Below are positions 27,001-38,776 of a stretch of DNA of 64,000 bases, piece after piece (the stretch's first letter is position 1; each line of letters begins with the position of its first letter). Location of the stretch: NCBI GenBank assembly GCA_018336015.1, contig JAGXQZ010000071.1:124001-188000 (forward strand), read 5' to 3'. The notes below the pieces were generated by a model. It was not told the DNA's origin. It ran no database searches and saw nothing but the letters and a program-made list of their open reading frames with translations. The stretch comes from Algoriphagus sp. (GTDB lineage Bacteria > Bacteroidota > Bacteroidia > Cytophagales > Cyclobacteriaceae). Both the position numbers and the translations under genes were made by a program.

Positions 27001-27956
27001 ATAACCTTTTCCCTGCTAAGAATCCTTACAGAGACGAGTCTAACTACAACGTACCTGAAGAGGCAAACTTGATTTCGGACATCATTTTGGATGACTGGAC
27101 TGAAGACGCACATACCAATGGTCTGATTGTGAAATTGGTTAAGAATTATACCAATTCAAGAAATGAGATCTCCGGTAGATTCAAGCGTGATCGATTTACT
27201 CTAGAAGTTGGTGATGAATTGCCAGCAGGTATAGTTCAACTTGCTAAGGTTTACATCGCCAAGAAGCGTAAGCTCAAGGTAGGTGATAAAATGGCGGGTC
27301 GTCACGGTAACAAAGGTATTGTTGCGCGAATTGTAAGAGACGAGGACATGCCTTTCTTGGAAGATGGAACTCCAATGGATATTGTTCTTAACCCACTAGG
27401 TGTACCTTCTCGAATGAACATTGGACAGATTTTCGAAACTGTCCTTGCTTGGGCCGGCCAAAAAATGGGTAAAAAGTATGCTACTCCTATTTTCGATGGG
27501 GCTTCTTTGGAAGAGGTATCTGCAGAACTGGAAGCAGCTGGAGTACCTGCATATGGAAGAACATACCTCTATGATGGCTTGAGTGGAAACAGATTTGATC
27601 AGCCAGTTACAGTGGGTGTGGCTTACATGTTGAAGCTAGGTCACTTGGTGGATGATAAGATGCACGCCCGTTCTATCGGTCCATACTCTCTTATTACTCA
27701 GCAGCCGCTTGGTGGTAAAGCTCAATTTGGAGGTCAAAGATTCGGAGAAATGGAAGTTTGGGCACTGGAAGCATTCGGTGCATCTCATGTCCTTCAGGAA
27801 ATCTTGACAGTGAAGTCTGATGACGTAATCGGTAGAGCGAAAGCTTATGAAGCGATCGTGAAAGGTGAAAACCTTCCTAAGCCAAATATCCCTGAATCAT
27901 TCAATGTATTGGTTCATGAATTGAGAGGCTTGGCTCTTGAAATTACCCTTGATTAA
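24081..27956 (+). CDS. rpoB: RNA polymerase subunit beta, TTG start
   Basis: A 1291-residue catalytic subunit. The start codon is TTG: no in-frame ATG or GTG exists between it and an in-frame stop at 24054-24056, and the product begins (M)[15 protein letters not shown] as in relatives. The rifampicin region [26 protein letters not shown] is present; the position equal to E. coli S522 is Ala while Q513, D516, H526 and S531 equivalents are unchanged, which suggests a rifampicin-sensitive form. [16 protein letters not shown] and [14 protein letters not shown], parts of the catalytic core, are intact. (The segments quoted are scattered over the protein.). Confidence 0.98.
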   Translation: MAIKNQTERKSFSSIKVVKDYPDFLDIQLQSFKDFFQLDTPAEKRRADGLFKVFAENFPISDSRENFTLEFIDYAVDPPKYSVEECIDRGLTYSVPLKAKLRLLCHDEDNEDFETIEQEVFLGNLPYMTEKGSFVINGAERVIVSQLHRSPGVFFAQSKHTNGTKLYSARIIPFKGSWIEFATDINNVMYAYIDRKKKFPVTTLLRAIGYGSDKDILDLFGLSEEVPATKSALKKAAGRKLAARVLRSWVEDFVDEDTGEVVSIDRNEVLLERDTVLTDEDIEMILDSGSKSIILHREDVNVADFSIIYNTLQKDNSNSEKEAVEVIYRQLRNTEAPDEATAREVIQSLFFSDKRYDLGEVGRYRINKKLGLEIEPDKIVLTKEDIISIVKYLIGLINSKAVVDDIDHLSNRRVRTVGEQLYSQFGVGLARMARTIRERMNVRDNEDFKPVDLINARTLSSVINSFFGTNQLSQFMDQTNPLAELTHKRRLSALGPGGLSRERAGFEVRDVHYTHYGRLCTIETPEGPNIGLISSLCVHAKVNSMGFLETPYRKVENGKVAMNAEDIVFLTAEEEDNNNIAQANARLEADGTFVNEKVKARFEGDFPVLDPSEISYMDVAPNQIVSVAASLIPFLEHDDANRALMGSNMQRQAVPLLKPEAPIVGTGLEAKAAIDSRALIIAEADGVVDYVDAKKIRVKYDLTSDELLVNFSDEYRSYDLIKFRRTNQDTTINLTPLVLKGEKVKKGQVLVEGYSTNKGELALGKNLKVAYMPWQGYNFEDAIVISERVVREDIFTSIHVEEFQLEVRDTKRGEEELTSEIPNVSEEAVKHLDENGIIRVGAEVKEGDIIIGKITPKGETDPTPEEKLLRAIFGDKAGDVKDASLKASPSLNGVVIETKLFSRPKKDKDNRAKSKAEVEKLKAKYSKDLLGIRARMISKLVTLLDGKTSQGVKHKFGDEIISKGVKFNLKNIENNLFPAKNPYRDESNYNVPEEANLISDIILDDWTEDAHTNGLIVKLVKNYTNSRNEISGRFKRDRFTLEVGDELPAGIVQLAKVYIAKKRKLKVGDKMAGRHGNKGIVARIVRDEDMPFLEDGTPMDIVLNPLGVPSRMNIGQIFETVLAWAGQKMGKKYATPIFDGASLEEVSAELEAAGVPAYGRTYLYDGLSGNRFDQPVTVGVAYMLKLGHLVDDKMHARSIGPYSLITQQPLGGKAQFGGQRFGEMEVWALEAFGASHVLQEILTVKSDDVIGRAKAYEAIVKGENLPKPNIPESFNVLVHELRGLALEITLD

Positions 27957-27967
27957 TTTGGCTCAAA

Positions 27968-27983
27968 GGGCGGGTAACCGCCC
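27968..27983 (+). other. GC-rich hairpin with GTAA loop between rpoB and rpoC
   Basis: GGGCGG-GTAA-CCGCCC: a perfect 6-bp all-G/C stem closed by a GNRA-type tetraloop, in the 47-base gap between rpoB and rpoC. There is no T tract, so it is not a terminator. It may be an mRNA processing or stability element. Confidence 0.6.
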
Positions 27984-28003
27984 TGAACATATCTCAAAAA
28001 ATT

Positions 28004-31000
28004 ATGTCGTTTAGAAAAAATAAAAAACTCAACAACGATTTCTCCCGAGTTACCATCAGCTTGGCCTCTCCGGAATCTATTCTGGATAGCTCAAACGGTG
28101 AAGTAACCCAGCCAGAGACTATCAACTATAGAACGTATAAGCCTGAAATGGGTGGTCTGTTCTGTGAGCGAATCTTCGGTCCGGTGAAGGATTGGGAATG
28201 TCATTGTGGTAAATACAAGCGAATCAGATATAAAGGCATCATCTGCGACCGTTGCGGTGTGGAAGTGACTGAGAAGAAAGTACGTCGTGAGCGTATGGGC
28301 CACATCGAATTGGTGGTGCCTGTAGCACACATCTGGTACTTCAAATCTCTTCCTAACAAAATTGGTTACCTCCTAGGTCTACCAACTAAGAAGCTGGATC
28401 AGATTGTATATTATGAGCGTTACGTGGTAGTTCAGGCTGGCATCAAAGCTGAGGAAGGGGTTCAATACCTTGACTTCTTGACTGAAGATGAATATCTGGA
28501 CATCATGGACAAGCTTCCAAAGGAAAATCATATGCTTGATGATGACGATCCAAACAAATTCATCGCCAAAATGGGCGCTGAAGCTTTGGAAATGTTGTTG
28601 GCAAGATTGGATTTGGATGATCTTTCCTACTCTCTACGTCACCAGGCAGCTACCGATACTTCTCAGCAGCGTAAGGCAGAAGCCTTGAAGCGTCTGAAAG
28701 TAGTAGAAGCATTCCGTGATGCTAGAACCCGTATCGAAAACCGTCCTGAGTGGATGGTAGTCCGCATGGTTCCTGTTATTCCACCGGAATTGCGTCCATT
28801 GGTTCCTTTGGACGGAGGTCGTTTTGCAACTTCCGATTTGAATGATCTTTACAGAAGAGTAATCATCAGAAATAACCGTCTCAAGAGATTGATCGATATC
28901 AAGGCTCCTGAGGTGATTTTGAGAAACGAGAAGCGAATGTTGCAGGAAGCTGTGGATTCACTTTTTGATAACTCCAGAAAAGTAAATGCGGTAAGATCCG
29001 ATGGTAACCGTGCTTTGAAGTCCCTTTCTGACATGCTGAAAGGTAAGCAGGGCCGTTTCCGTCAAAACTTGCTCGGTAAGCGTGTGGATTACTCCGGTCG
29101 ATCTGTAATCGTCGTAGGTCCAGAATTGAAGCTTCACGAGTGTGGCCTTCCTAAAAATATGGCTGCTGAGCTTTTCAAGCCATTTATCATCAGAAAACTG
29201 ATTGAAAGAGGCATTGTAAAGACGGTAAAATCTGCCAAGAAAATTGTAGATCGCAAAGATCCTGTGGTATGGGATATTTTGGAAAATGTGTTGAAAGGAC
29301 ACCCAGTGCTCCTCAACCGTGCCCCAACTCTTCACAGATTGGGTATCCAAGCTTTCCAGCCTAAATTGATCGAAGGAAAAGCGATTCAGCTTCACCCGTT
29401 GGTGTGTACAGCGTTCAACGCCGACTTTGACGGTGACCAAATGGCGGTACACGTACCACTAGGTCATGAAGCAATTTTGGAAGCTTCGACATTAATGCTT
29501 TCTGCTCACAATATCCTAAACCCTGCCAATGGAGCTCCAATTACGGTGCCTTCGCAGGACATGGTTTTGGGTCTTTATTATGTGACCAAAGGCAAGAAGT
29601 CTACTCCTGAAGAACCAGTAGCTGGTGAAGGAATGACTTTCTACAGCACTGAAGAAGTGATTATTGCACTGAATGAAGGTAAGATTTCTAAGCATGCCAA
29701 CATCAAGTGTAAAGTCAAAGTAAGAACTTCTGAAGGCGAGATAAAAGAACAAATTATTGAGACAGTTGCTGGTCGATTGATTTTCAATCAGTTTGTTCCT
29801 GAGGAAGTTGGTTATGTTAATGAGCTATTGACTAAGAAAAAGCTACAGCAAATCATCGCTGAAGTTGTGAAAGTTTGTGGCATTGCCAGAACAGCTCAGT
29901 TCCTTGATGACATCAAGCACCTAGGTTTCCAGATGGCATACCAAGGGGGGCTTTCTATGGGATTGAATGACGTAATCATTCCTGAAGAGAAAGAACCGAT
30001 GATCGCCAAGGCCAAAGAGGAAGTAGACCAAGTTTGGAATAATTACCTTATGGGTCTGATCACAGACAACGAACGTTACAACCAAGTAATTGATATTTGG
30101 ACTCGTACCAATTCTCATTTGACTAATAATCTGATGAAGAAGATGGAGGAGGACAAGCAAGGATTTAATGCTATCTATATGATGATGCACTCAGGAGCTA
30201 GAGGTTCTAGAGAGCAAATCAGGCAGTTGGGTGGTATGAGAGGTCTAATGGCTAAGCCTCAAAAAAATCTTCAAGGTTCGGTAGGTGAAATCATTGAAAA
30301 CCCAATCCTTTCCAACTTCAAAGAAGGTTTGGATGTATTGGAATACTTTATTTCTACTCACGGTGCTCGTAAAGGTCTTGCTGATACAGCATTGAAAACA
30401 GCCGATGCGGGCTATTTGACTCGTCGACTAGTAGATGTTGCTCAGGATATGATCATTACTGAGGAAGACTGTGGTACATTGAGAGGTCTTGTAGTTCAAC
30501 CTTTGAAAGACAACGATGAAATCGTTGAACCACTTTCTGAAAGAATCTTGGGCAGAGTTTCCGTTCATGATGTTTACGATCTTGCAACTGATGAATTGAT
30601 CATTCCCGCAGGAGTTGAAATCACAGATGAAATTGCCAAGCGAGTAGATGAATCCTCAATTGAAGAGGTAGAAATCAGATCGGTATTGACCTGCGAAACA
30701 AGAAGAGGCGTTTGCTCTAAATGTTATGGACGAAATCTTGCAACAGGCAAGATGGTTCAGGCAGGTGAGTCTGTTGGGGTTATTGCAGCACAATCCATTG
30801 GTGAACCTGGTACTCAGCTTACTTTGAGAACCTTCCACGTAGGTGGTACAGCTTCTAACATGGCTGTAGACGCCAGCATTAATGCTAAGTTTGATGGTGT
30901 AGTTGAATTTGATGAAGAACTAAGATACCTAGAAACAACCAACAGAGACGGGGAACCAGTAACTGTGGTAATGGGTAGATCAGGTGAAATCAAGATCAAC

Positions 31001-32317
31001 GAAGCTAAGACAGGCAAAACTCTAGTTTCTAACCACGTTCCTTATGGAGCGATCTTGAATGTCAAGGATGGTCAGAAAATTTCAAAAGGCGAATCACTTT
31101 GCACTTGGGATCCATATAACGCTGTTATTCTTTCAGAATTTGACGGTTCTGTAGAGTTTGAAGCGATCGTAGAGGGTATCACTTACAAAGAAGTTGCTGA
31201 TGATCAGACTGGTTTCCGTGAAAAAGTTATCATTGAAACAAAAGATAGAACCAAGAACCCTGCGATTGTAATCAATCATGGAGAAGATTCTAAAGGTTAC
31301 AACATTCCGGTAGGAGCACACTTAGCAGTTGAAGCTGGTGAGAAAGTGAAAGCTGGACAGATTTTGGTTAAAATCCCAAGATCTGTGGGTAAAACGCGAG
31401 ATATCACAGGTGGTCTTCCTCGAGTTACAGAATTGTTCGAAGCTCGAAATCCATCCAATCCTGCAGTCGTTTCTGAAATTGACGGTGTGGTTACTTATGG
31501 TGGTATCAAGAGAGGTAACCGTGAGATCATCATCGAATCAAAAGACGGTGTGATCAAGAAATACATGGTTTCTTTGTCCAAGCACATTCTTGTTCAAGAA
31601 AATGACTTTATCCGTGCAGGTGAACCCTTGTCAGATGGTGCTATTACGCCAAGCGATATTCTGGCGATCAAAGGACCAACAGCTGTTCAAGAATATCTTG
31701 TAAATGAAATTCAGGAAGTTTACCGACTTCAGGGTGTGAAAATCAACGATAAGCACATCGAGGTAATAGTATCTCAGATGATGCAAAAAGTTGAAATCCT
31801 CGATGCGGGTGATACTAATTTCTTGCAAGGTCAAGTTGTTGACAAGTGGGCTTTCCGTGAGGAAAACGATAACATTCTTGATAAGAAAGTAGTGATGGAT
31901 GCCGGAGATTCTTCTACCCTCAAGCCAGGCATGATCATTTCTTCAAGAAGATTAAGAGATGAAAATTCCAGCTTGAAGCGAAAAGATTTGAAACTTGTAC
32001 AAGTAAGAGATGCAGAGACCGCCGTTTCCGCTCCTACTCTTCAAGGTATCACGGCGGCTTCTTTGGGTACTGAAAGCTTTATTTCTGCCGCGTCTTTCCA
32101 AGAGACAACAAAAGTTCTTTCAGAGGCAGCGATCAGAGGTAAGAGAGACGAGCTTTTGGGATTGAAGGAAAACGTAATTGTAGGCCACTTGATTCCAGCA
32201 GGTACTGGACAGAGAAGATTCCAAAATATGATCGTTGGATCTAAGGAGGAGTACGAAAAGCTCTCTGAAAATATGGAAAGAACAACTTCCAAAAGATCAA
32301 GTGAAGCTATTCTATAA
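28004..32317 (+). CDS. rpoC: RNA polymerase subunit beta'
   Basis: A 1437-residue subunit with the active-site motif [12 protein letters not shown] near residue 470 and the N-terminal zinc site [21 protein letters not shown]. The second zinc cluster with [14 protein letters not shown] and the bridge-helix/trigger-loop region ([25 protein letters not shown], in two parts) are present. The C-terminus ends SSEAIL. Length fits Bacteroidota. It is followed by a strong terminator, which closes the secE-to-rpoC unit. Confidence 0.99.
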   Translation: MSFRKNKKLNNDFSRVTISLASPESILDSSNGEVTQPETINYRTYKPEMGGLFCERIFGPVKDWECHCGKYKRIRYKGIICDRCGVEVTEKKVRRERMGHIELVVPVAHIWYFKSLPNKIGYLLGLPTKKLDQIVYYERYVVVQAGIKAEEGVQYLDFLTEDEYLDIMDKLPKENHMLDDDDPNKFIAKMGAEALEMLLARLDLDDLSYSLRHQAATDTSQQRKAEALKRLKVVEAFRDARTRIENRPEWMVVRMVPVIPPELRPLVPLDGGRFATSDLNDLYRRVIIRNNRLKRLIDIKAPEVILRNEKRMLQEAVDSLFDNSRKVNAVRSDGNRALKSLSDMLKGKQGRFRQNLLGKRVDYSGRSVIVVGPELKLHECGLPKNMAAELFKPFIIRKLIERGIVKTVKSAKKIVDRKDPVVWDILENVLKGHPVLLNRAPTLHRLGIQAFQPKLIEGKAIQLHPLVCTAFNADFDGDQMAVHVPLGHEAILEASTLMLSAHNILNPANGAPITVPSQDMVLGLYYVTKGKKSTPEEPVAGEGMTFYSTEEVIIALNEGKISKHANIKCKVKVRTSEGEIKEQIIETVAGRLIFNQFVPEEVGYVNELLTKKKLQQIIAEVVKVCGIARTAQFLDDIKHLGFQMAYQGGLSMGLNDVIIPEEKEPMIAKAKEEVDQVWNNYLMGLITDNERYNQVIDIWTRTNSHLTNNLMKKMEEDKQGFNAIYMMMHSGARGSREQIRQLGGMRGLMAKPQKNLQGSVGEIIENPILSNFKEGLDVLEYFISTHGARKGLADTALKTADAGYLTRRLVDVAQDMIITEEDCGTLRGLVVQPLKDNDEIVEPLSERILGRVSVHDVYDLATDELIIPAGVEITDEIAKRVDESSIEEVEIRSVLTCETRRGVCSKCYGRNLATGKMVQAGESVGVIAAQSIGEPGTQLTLRTFHVGGTASNMAVDASINAKFDGVVEFDEELRYLETTNRDGEPVTVVMGRSGEIKINEAKTGKTLVSNHVPYGAILNVKDGQKISKGESLCTWDPYNAVILSEFDGSVEFEAIVEGITYKEVADDQTGFREKVIIETKDRTKNPAIVINHGEDSKGYNIPVGAHLAVEAGEKVKAGQILVKIPRSVGKTRDITGGLPRVTELFEARNPSNPAVVSEIDGVVTYGGIKRGNREIIIESKDGVIKKYMVSLSKHILVQENDFIRAGEPLSDGAITPSDILAIKGPTAVQEYLVNEIQEVYRLQGVKINDKHIEVIVSQMMQKVEILDAGDTNFLQGQVVDKWAFREENDNILDKKVVMDAGDSSTLKPGMIISSRRLRDENSSLKRKDLKLVQVRDAETAVSAPTLQGITAASLGTESFISAASFQETTKVLSEAAIRGKRDELLGLKENVIVGHLIPAGTGQRRFQNMIVGSKEEYEKLSENMERTTSKRSSEAIL

Positions 32318-32337
32318 ATCAATTTCATAATAAAATG

Positions 32338-32370
32338 AAAGGCCTGTATGTCATGTACAGGCCTTTTTTT
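32338..32370 (+). terminator. Terminator after rpoC
   Basis: Perfect 11-bp arms (32338-32348 and 32356-32366), a 7-base loop and seven T residues. The following DUF3467 ATG is only 15 bases beyond it. Confidence 0.9.
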
Positions 32371-32384
32371 AATCCGAATATTCC

Positions 32385-32699
32385 ATGGAAGATCAAAATA
32401 GAAACGATCAGCAAATTAATGTTGAGCTTTCAGAAGAAATCGCTGAAGGTGTTTATTCCAATCTTGCGATGATTGCTCACTCCAACTCTGAGTTTGTAAT
32501 TGATTTCATCAGACTTATGCCAGGTGTACCAAAAGCAAAAGTTAAATCAAGAATCATTGTTACTCCTGATCATGCAAAAAGATTGCTTTCCGCCCTCAAG
32601 GATAATATTGAAAAATATGAAGCTGCATTTGGCAAAATCAACCAAGGAGGAGGTGCTCCGACATTCCCTATTTCGTTTGGAACTCCAGGTGAGGCCTGA
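32385..32699 (+). CDS. DUF3467 protein
   Basis: A 104-residue protein of the DUF3467 family of unknown function. Conserved features visible are YSNLAMIAHSNSEFVIDF, PGVPKAKVKSRIIVTPDHAKRL and the C-terminal ALKDNIEKYEAAFG. No catalytic motif or membrane span. It sits between rpoC and rpsL, a position it often has in Bacteroidota. Its start is immediately after the rpoC terminator, so expression would depend on readthrough or on a promoter overlapping the terminator; none was recognised. Confidence 0.9.
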   Translation: MEDQNRNDQQINVELSEEIAEGVYSNLAMIAHSNSEFVIDFIRLMPGVPKAKVKSRIIVTPDHAKRLLSALKDNIEKYEAAFGKINQGGGAPTFPISFGTPGEA

Positions 32700-32720
32700 C
32701 AAAAATATAACTGCTTAATT

Positions 32721-32750
32721 TTGTTACTCTTATTACTTTCTATACCTTTG
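32721..32750 (+). promoter_or_regulatory. Promoter of the str operon
   Basis: TTG (32721-32723), 19 bases, TACCTTTG (32743-32750). It lies just after the DUF3467 stop and 47 bases before the rpsL ATG. Confidence 0.85.
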
Positions 32751-32797
32751 CAGTCCAAAATTTAACAGTTTACAGGAAAACTAAATTTTATCAGTTA

Positions 32798-33211
32798 ATG
32801 CCTACTATTCAACAGCTAGTAAGAAAAGGTAGAAATACACTGGAAATCAAATCAAAATCTCGTGCATTGGACGCATGTCCTCAGCGTAGAGGTGTTTGTA
32901 CCAGAGTATATACTACGACCCCTAAAAAGCCTAACTCTGCGATGAGAAAGGTGGCAAGGGTAAGATTGACTAATGGAAAAGAAGTGAATGCTTACATTCC
33001 AGGTGAAGGTCACAATCTTCAGGAGCACTCTATCGTATTGATCAGAGGTGGTCGTGTAAAGGACCTTCCAGGTGTAAGATACCACATCATCCGAGGTGCA
33101 TTGGATACTGCAGGAGTAAAAGACCGTAAGCAAGGTCGCTCCAAGTACGGTGCTAAAAGACCTAAAGCTGGCAAGGGTGCACCTGCTGCAGCTCCAGGCA
33201 AGAAGAAATAA
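32798..33211 (+). CDS. rpsL: 30S ribosomal protein S12
   Basis: A 137-residue decoding-centre protein. [19 protein letters not shown] and the [10 protein letters not shown] region are unchanged from the streptomycin-sensitive form, with Lys at both usual resistance positions. A short Lys/Ala-rich tail ([15 protein letters not shown]) extends the C-terminus. First gene of the rpsL-rpsG-fusA-rpsJ unit. Confidence 0.99.
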   Translation: MPTIQQLVRKGRNTLEIKSKSRALDACPQRRGVCTRVYTTTPKKPNSAMRKVARVRLTNGKEVNAYIPGEGHNLQEHSIVLIRGGRVKDLPGVRYHIIRGALDTAGVKDRKQGRSKYGAKRPKAGKGAPAAAPGKKK

Positions 33212-33230
33212 CAAAATACTTTAAGAAGAA

Positions 33231-33698
33231 ATGAGAAAAGCGAAACCAAAGAAGAGATATATTCTTCCTGACCCAAAGTTCAATGATACTTTGGTAACCA
33301 AGTTTGTAAACTGTCTGATGATCGACGGGAAGAAGAGTATTGCTTACAACATTTTCTACGATGCAGTGGCAAAGGTAGAATCCAAAGTAGGTGAGAATGG
33401 TCTTGAGGTTTGGAAAAAAGCGCTTAACAATATTGCTCCATCCGTAGAGGTGAAGAGTCGTAGAGTTGGTGGTGCTACATTCCAGGTTCCTATGGAAGTA
33501 AGACCTGAAAGAAAGATGTCCCTTGGAATCAAGTGGATGATCACCTATGCTCGTAAGAGAGGTGAGAAGACCATGATGGACAGACTTGCTGGTGAAATCA
33601 TCGCAGCTGCAAAAGGCGAAGGTGCCGCAGTGAAGAAAAAAGATGATACGCACAGAATGGCAGAAGCTAACAAAGCGTTCTCACACTTTAGATTTTAA
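33231..33698 (+). CDS. rpsG: 30S ribosomal protein S7
   Basis: A 155-residue primary 16S rRNA-binding protein that nucleates the 30S head. [23 protein letters not shown] and the [19 protein letters not shown] segment identify it (in parts). It lies 19 bases after rpsL and 5 before fusA. Confidence 0.99.
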   Translation: MRKAKPKKRYILPDPKFNDTLVTKFVNCLMIDGKKSIAYNIFYDAVAKVESKVGENGLEVWKKALNNIAPSVEVKSRRVGGATFQVPMEVRPERKMSLGIKWMITYARKRGEKTMMDRLAGEIIAAAKGEGAAVKKKDDTHRMAEANKAFSHFRF

Positions 33699-33703
33699 TT
33701 AGG

Positions 33704-35824
33704 ATGGCAAGAGATTTAAAATTTACCAGAAATATTGGTATTGCGGCTCACATTGATGCGGGTAAAACTACCACTACCGAGCGTATCCTATTCTACTCTG
33801 GAAAGTCCCATAAAATTGGAGAAGTACACGAAGGTGCCGCTACAATGGACTGGATGGCTCAAGAGCAAGAAAGAGGTATTACAATTACTTCAGCAGCCAC
33901 TACCGTTTTCTGGAATTACAGAAGCAATCAATATCAAATCAACATCATTGATACTCCTGGGCACGTTGACTTCACCGTAGAAGTAAACAGATCCTTGAGA
34001 ATTCTTGATGGTCTTGTTTTCCTGTTCAGTGCTGTGGATGGTGTTGAACCACAGTCTGAGACCAACTGGCGATTAGCTGATAATTATAAAGTTGCCCGTA
34101 TCGGTTTTGTTAACAAAATGGACCGTGCTGGTGCAAACTTTTTGGCAGTATGCAAGCAAGTAAAAGAAATGCTCGGTTCGTATGCAGTTCCTTTGCAGCT
34201 TCCAATCGGTGCTGAAGATAAATTTCGTGGTGTAGTTGACTTGATCAACAATCGCGCAATGATCTGGAATGAGCACGATATGGGTATGACCTATGAAGTA
34301 GTTCCTATTCCAGAAGATATGGAAGAGGAAGTAGCTCAATACAGAGAGCACCTTCTGGAGGCAGTTGCTGAATACGATGAATCATTGATGGAGAAATTCT
34401 TTGATGATCCAAATTCAATCACTGAGGCTGAGATTTTGAAGGCATTAAGAGCAGCTACAATTGACATGAAAATTGTTCCAATGGTATGCGGTTCTTCTTT
34501 CAAAAACAAGGGTGTTCAAACCATGCTAGACTTGGTAATGGAATTGCTTCCTTCACCACTAGATAAAGATGATATTATTGGTCACTCTTTGGATAATGAG
34601 GATGAAGAGGTTAGAATCTCTCCAAGTGAAGCTGAGCCGTTTACCGGTCTTGCATTTAAAATTGCTACAGATCCTTTTGTTGGTCGTCTCTGCTTCGTAA
34701 GAGCTTACTCTGGCGTTTTGGAGTCTGGTTCTTACGTATTCAATAGCCGTTCTGGAAATAAGGAGCGTATTTCTAGAGTATTCCAAATGCACGCTAACAA
34801 GCAAAACCAAATTGAAAGATTGGTTGCAGGCGATATTGGTGCTGTAGTAGGATTCAAAGACATCAAAACAGGTGATACACTTTGTGATGAGAAACGCAAG
34901 GTGGTTTTAGAATCCATGGTTTTCCCAGAGCCAGTTATTGGCTATGCTATTGAGCCAAAAACACAGGCTGACGTTGATAAGTTAGGTATGGCAATCGCCA
35001 AGTTGGTTGAAGAAGATCCGACACTTCAAGTGAACACTGATCACGAAACTGGTCAGACGATTCTGAGAGGTATGGGAGAACTCCACTTGGAAATTATCAT
35101 CGACCGCTTGAAGAGAGAATTCAAGGTTGAAATTAACCAAGGTGCTCCTCAGGTGGCTTACAAAGAAGCTTTGTTTGGTTCAGTAGAACATAAAGAAGTT
35201 TATAAGAAGCAGACTGGTGGTAAAGGTAAATTTGCTGATATCGTATTCGAATTGGGTCCAAAGGATCCAGATCCCGAGACTGGCGAAATAAAACCAGGGC
35301 TTGACTTCGTAAATGGTATCGTGGGTGGTGTTATTCCAAAAGAATTTATCCAACCTGTTCAGAAAGGTTTCCAAGAGGCAATGAAAAATGGTCCTTTGGC
35401 CGGCTATCCAATCGAAGCCATGAAAGTTAGATTGTTCCATGGTTCTTACCATGATGTTGACTCTGACGCTCTTTCTTTCGAATTGGCAGCTAGAATTGGT
35501 TTCAAAGAGGCAGCTAAAAAGTGTAAACCTCAATTGCTTGAGCCTATTATGGCTGTAGACGTGGTAACTCCAGATGAATATACTGGTCCTATTACAGGTG
35601 ACTTGAATAGAAGACGAGGATTGATGAAAGGAATGGATACAAAAGGTACTTCCACAGTTGTGAAAGCTTCTGTTCCATTGTCAGAACTGTTTGGCTATGT
35701 AACTGATTTGAGAACCATCACTTCAGGTCGTGCAACAGCTTCGTTGACATTCTCTCATTATGAGCCAGTTCCAAGTAACATTGCTGAAGCAGTGATCGCG
35801 AAAGTAAAAGGTGACAAAGCCTAA
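33704..35824 (+). CDS. fusA: Elongation factor G
   Basis: A 706-residue translocase GTPase. Motifs: [15 protein letters not shown] (P loop), the switch II sequence DTPGHVDFT, and NKMDRAGAN. Domain IV has the conserved SYHDVDSD loop. The length and the position within the str operon indicate the main EF-G rather than a paralog. Confidence 0.99.
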   Translation: MARDLKFTRNIGIAAHIDAGKTTTTERILFYSGKSHKIGEVHEGAATMDWMAQEQERGITITSAATTVFWNYRSNQYQINIIDTPGHVDFTVEVNRSLRILDGLVFLFSAVDGVEPQSETNWRLADNYKVARIGFVNKMDRAGANFLAVCKQVKEMLGSYAVPLQLPIGAEDKFRGVVDLINNRAMIWNEHDMGMTYEVVPIPEDMEEEVAQYREHLLEAVAEYDESLMEKFFDDPNSITEAEILKALRAATIDMKIVPMVCGSSFKNKGVQTMLDLVMELLPSPLDKDDIIGHSLDNEDEEVRISPSEAEPFTGLAFKIATDPFVGRLCFVRAYSGVLESGSYVFNSRSGNKERISRVFQMHANKQNQIERLVAGDIGAVVGFKDIKTGDTLCDEKRKVVLESMVFPEPVIGYAIEPKTQADVDKLGMAIAKLVEEDPTLQVNTDHETGQTILRGMGELHLEIIIDRLKREFKVEINQGAPQVAYKEALFGSVEHKEVYKKQTGGKGKFADIVFELGPKDPDPETGEIKPGLDFVNGIVGGVIPKEFIQPVQKGFQEAMKNGPLAGYPIEAMKVRLFHGSYHDVDSDALSFELAARIGFKEAAKKCKPQLLEPIMAVDVVTPDEYTGPITGDLNRRRGLMKGMDTKGTSTVVKASVPLSELFGYVTDLRTITSGRATASLTFSHYEPVPSNIAEAVIAKVKGDKA

Positions 35825-35835
35825 TTGAAAAGAAC

Positions 35836-36141
35836 ATGAACCAGAAAATCAGAATAAAATTGAAATCATACGATCACAGCCTGGTGGATAAGTCATCAGA
35901 GAAGATCGTGAAGGCGGTAAAAGCGACTGGCGCTGTGGTAGTTGGTCCTATTCCGTTGCCAACAAAGAAGGAAAAGTTTACGGTGTTGAAATCCCCACAC
36001 GTAAACAAGAAGGCAAGAGATCAGTACCAGCTTTGCACTTACAAAAGATTGGTTGATATCTACTCTAATTCTTCTAAAACTGTGGATGCCTTGATGAAAA
36101 TTGAGCTTCCAAGTGGAGTGGATGTTGAGATCAAAGTCTGA
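35836..36141 (+). CDS. rpsJ: 30S ribosomal protein S10
   Basis: A 101-residue protein of the 30S head, also the NusE partner of NusB in antitermination. [11 protein letters not shown] at the start and [20 protein letters not shown] in the middle are diagnostic. It ends the str unit here: a terminator and then a new promoter separate it from rplC, with which it is co-transcribed in many bacteria. Confidence 0.99.
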   Translation: MNQKIRIKLKSYDHSLVDKSSEKIVKAVKATGAVVVGPIPLPTKKEKFTVLKSPHVNKKARDQYQLCTYKRLVDIYSNSSKTVDALMKIELPSGVDVEIKV

Positions 36142-36165
36142 CCGGACCATAAATCTTAATGAAAG

Positions 36166-36194
36166 AAGACCTGCATGGATTGCAGGTCTTTTTC
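36166..36194 (+). terminator. Terminator after rpsJ
   Basis: Perfect 10-bp arms (36166-36175 and 36181-36190) around a 5-base loop, followed by T residues. Confidence 0.85.
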
Positions 36195-36286
36195 ATTTAC
36201 AGGGTAATTAGGATTTGGCCAGTTTCATACTGGATGCTTTCTCAAATACTTTTTTCCTAATTGTTTGAAAATATTAGAGTTGGGAT

Positions 36287-36316
36287 TTGCTGCCAAATAT
36301 TATTTCAGTAACTTTG
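36287..36316 (+). promoter_or_regulatory. Promoter of the rplC-to-rplQ ribosomal protein operon
   Basis: TTG (36287-36289), 19 bases, TAACTTTG (36309-36316). The leader to the rplC ATG is about 55-60 bases. Confidence 0.85.
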
Positions 36317-36378
36317 CAGTCCTTAAAAAGGGCCCAAGTGTATAAACTCTTGTGGATTATCAAATTATCTTATTTAAG

Positions 36379-37011
36379 ATGTCTGGTATTATAGGTAAAA
36401 AAGTAGGTATGACTAGCATCTTCAGTGCCGATGGACGTAACGTCGCATGCACGCTAATAGAAGCTGGTCCTTGCGTAGTGACGCAAGTAAAAAACGTTGA
36501 AACAGACGGGTACAACGCAGTGCAGTTGGCATTCGGTGAGCGAAAGGAGAAAAACACTCCCAAGCCATTGATCGGTCATTTTAAGAAGGCCGGCACCACG
36601 CCAAAGCAGAAAGTTGTTGAGTTCCGTGACTTCAGGGTCGAATTTGAAGGCCAAGTGGAGCTCGGAAAAACAGTAAGTGCTGGAGAAGTTTTCGTAGAAG
36701 GTGACTTCGTAGATGCTATCGGTACTTCAAAAGGTAAAGGCTTCCAAGGTGTTGTGAAGCGTCATGGTTTTGGTGGTGTGGGTGGACAAACTCACGGTCA
36801 GCACAACAGACAGAGACACCCAGGTTCCATTGGTGCTTGTTCTTGGCCATCCAGAGTATTCAAAGGCATGAGAATGGCCGGTAGAACTGGTGGTGACAGA
36901 GTAAAAGTGATCAACCTAAAAGTGTTGAGAGTTTATCCTGAGCAAAACCTTCTTTTGGTTTCTGGTTCAGTACCTGGTCCTAAAAATTCTTTTGTAATTC
37001 TTGAGAAATAA
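36379..37011 (+). CDS. rplC: 50S ribosomal protein L3
   Basis: A 210-residue early-assembly protein near the peptidyl transferase centre. It begins [15 protein letters not shown]; the GTG at 36352 upstream is rejected because it adds unconserved residues. The loop [21 protein letters not shown] carries the Gln that is methylated in many bacteria. First gene after the promoter at 36287. Confidence 0.99.
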   Translation: MSGIIGKKVGMTSIFSADGRNVACTLIEAGPCVVTQVKNVETDGYNAVQLAFGERKEKNTPKPLIGHFKKAGTTPKQKVVEFRDFRVEFEGQVELGKTVSAGEVFVEGDFVDAIGTSKGKGFQGVVKRHGFGGVGGQTHGQHNRQRHPGSIGACSWPSRVFKGMRMAGRTGGDRVKVINLKVLRVYPEQNLLLVSGSVPGPKNSFVILEK

Positions 37012-37014
37012 GCC

Positions 37015-37644
37015 ATGGAATTAGCAGTAATCAATCATAAAGGACAAGAAACAGGTAGAAAAGTGACTCTTTCTGACGATATCTTCGCGATCGAGCCGAA
37101 CGATAACGCAATCTACTTGGATGTAAAGCAGTACCTGGCTAATCAAAGACAGGGAACTCACAAATCAAAAGAAAGAAACGAAGTAGCAGGTTCTACTAAA
37201 AAGATCAAAAAGCAAAAAGGTACCGGCGGTGCCCGTGCAGGATCTTTGAAGGCTCCTAACTTCCGTGGAGGAGGTAGAGTGTTTGGCCCTAAGCCAAGAG
37301 ACTATTCCTTCAAGTTGAATAAGAAAGTAAAGCAGCTTGCTCGTAAATCTGCTCTTTCATATAAAGCAAAAGAAAACAGCTTATTGGTATTGGAAGATGT
37401 GTCTTTCGACGCTCCAAAAACCAAAAACTACATCGCATTGCTGAATGGCCTTTCTTTAGCTGATAAGAAAACCTTGTTGGTACTTTCCGAAGAAAACAAG
37501 AACGTATTCTTATCAAGCAGAAATTTGCCAAAGGCAAAAGTAGTTACTGTAAATGATGTGAATACTTACCAACTCCTCAATGCTGACCATTTGGTACTGT
37601 GCGAAGGATCTGTAAGTAAGTTAGAAACCATTTTATCGAAATAA
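37015..37644 (+). CDS. rplD: 50S ribosomal protein L4
   Basis: A 209-residue protein lining the exit tunnel. The tunnel loop contains [19 protein letters not shown] and [16 protein letters not shown]. In gamma-proteobacteria it represses the S10 operon; no matching leader was seen here. 3 bases after rplC. Confidence 0.99.
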   Translation: MELAVINHKGQETGRKVTLSDDIFAIEPNDNAIYLDVKQYLANQRQGTHKSKERNEVAGSTKKIKKQKGTGGARAGSLKAPNFRGGGRVFGPKPRDYSFKLNKKVKQLARKSALSYKAKENSLLVLEDVSFDAPKTKNYIALLNGLSLADKKTLLVLSEENKNVFLSSRNLPKAKVVTVNDVNTYQLLNADHLVLCEGSVSKLETILSK

Positions 37645-37648
37645 GACA

Positions 37649-37936
37649 ATGGATATTCTGAAGCAGCCTTTGATCACAGAAAAGATCTCTGCACTTAATG
37701 AAAAGGGAGTTTACGGCTTTATTGTCGAAAAGACTGCCGATAAGGAGCAGATCAAATCCACTGTGGAGAAAAAATATGGTGTAAAAGTAGTGTCAGTTCG
37801 TACCATGAGATATGCTGCGAAACAAAAGACCCGATACACCAAGAATAAAATAGTATCAGGCTTTACCAATGCTTATAAAAAAGCAATCGTACAAGTAGCT
37901 GATGGTGAAGTAATTGATTTTTACGGAGAAATTTAA
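37649..37936 (+). CDS. rplW: 50S ribosomal protein L23
   Basis: A 95-residue protein at the tunnel exit that contacts trigger factor and SRP. It starts MDILKQPLITEKISAL and has the KYGVKVVSVRTMR segment. 4 bases after rplD. Confidence 0.99.
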   Translation: MDILKQPLITEKISALNEKGVYGFIVEKTADKEQIKSTVEKKYGVKVVSVRTMRYAAKQKTRYTKNKIVSGFTNAYKKAIVQVADGEVIDFYGEI

Positions 37937-37949
37937 TTGAATCAATATC

Positions 37950-38774
37950 ATGGCAATTAAAAAGTTAAAGCCTGTAACTCCGGGAACACGATTCAGAGTA
38001 GCTCCTGCATTTGACGAGATTACCAAGTCAAAGCCAGAAAAGTCACTCCTCGCTCCTGCGAAGAAATCAGGCGGTAGAAATAATGAAGGCAAAATGACTG
38101 CTCGCTATATCGGCGGTGGTCATAAGAGAAGACTCAGAATTGTAGACTTCCAAAGAAACAAGTTTGGTGTACCAGCTACCGTAAAGGCTATCGAGTACGA
38201 TCCAAACAGAACAGCCCGTCTTGCCCTACTTTACTATGCAGATGGTGCTAAGGCCTACATTATCGCTCCGGAAGGTTTGCAAGTAGGACAAACAGTGATT
38301 TCCGGTGAGCAAGTTGCTCCAGAAGTGGGCAACGCCATGCCTATGGCTAATATCCCAATGGGTACGATTGTACACAATGTGGAATTGAAGCCAGGTAAAG
38401 GTGGTGCATTGGCTAGAAGTGCGGGTGGATATGCCCAGATCGTAGCTAGAGATTCTAGATATGTGACGGTTAAACTTCCTTCTGGTGAAATGAGACTTAT
38501 CCTTGGGGCATGTATGGCTACAGTAGGTACTGTATCTAATGCAGACCATATGAACGTTGTCCTGGGTAAAGCTGGTCGTAAAAGATGGCTTGGTATCAGA
38601 CCTCGTACACGAGGTGTAGCGATGAACCCAGTAGATCACCCAATGGGTGGTGGTGAAGGTCGTTCTTCAGGTGGTCATCCAAGATCACGTAAAGGTCTTC
38701 TTGCTAAAGGTAAGAAAACCAGAACACCTAAGAAGTATTCAAACAAATTCATCATCAGCAAAAGATCTAAGTAA
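37950..38774 (+). CDS. rplB: 50S ribosomal protein L2
   Basis: A 274-residue protein essential for peptidyl transferase assembly. [19 protein letters not shown], the conserved [17 protein letters not shown] (with the His near the active centre) and the basic C-terminus are all present. Confidence 0.99.
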   Translation: MAIKKLKPVTPGTRFRVAPAFDEITKSKPEKSLLAPAKKSGGRNNEGKMTARYIGGGHKRRLRIVDFQRNKFGVPATVKAIEYDPNRTARLALLYYADGAKAYIIAPEGLQVGQTVISGEQVAPEVGNAMPMANIPMGTIVHNVELKPGKGGALARSAGGYAQIVARDSRYVTVKLPSGEMRLILGACMATVGTVSNADHMNVVLGKAGRKRWLGIRPRTRGVAMNPVDHPMGGGEGRSSGGHPRSRKGLLAKGKKTRTPKKYSNKFIISKRSK

Positions 38775-38776
38775 TT

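Noticed and set aside
28958-29452. 164-codon minus-strand frame in rpoC
   Set aside because: Antisense to conserved RpoC sequence, no independent support.
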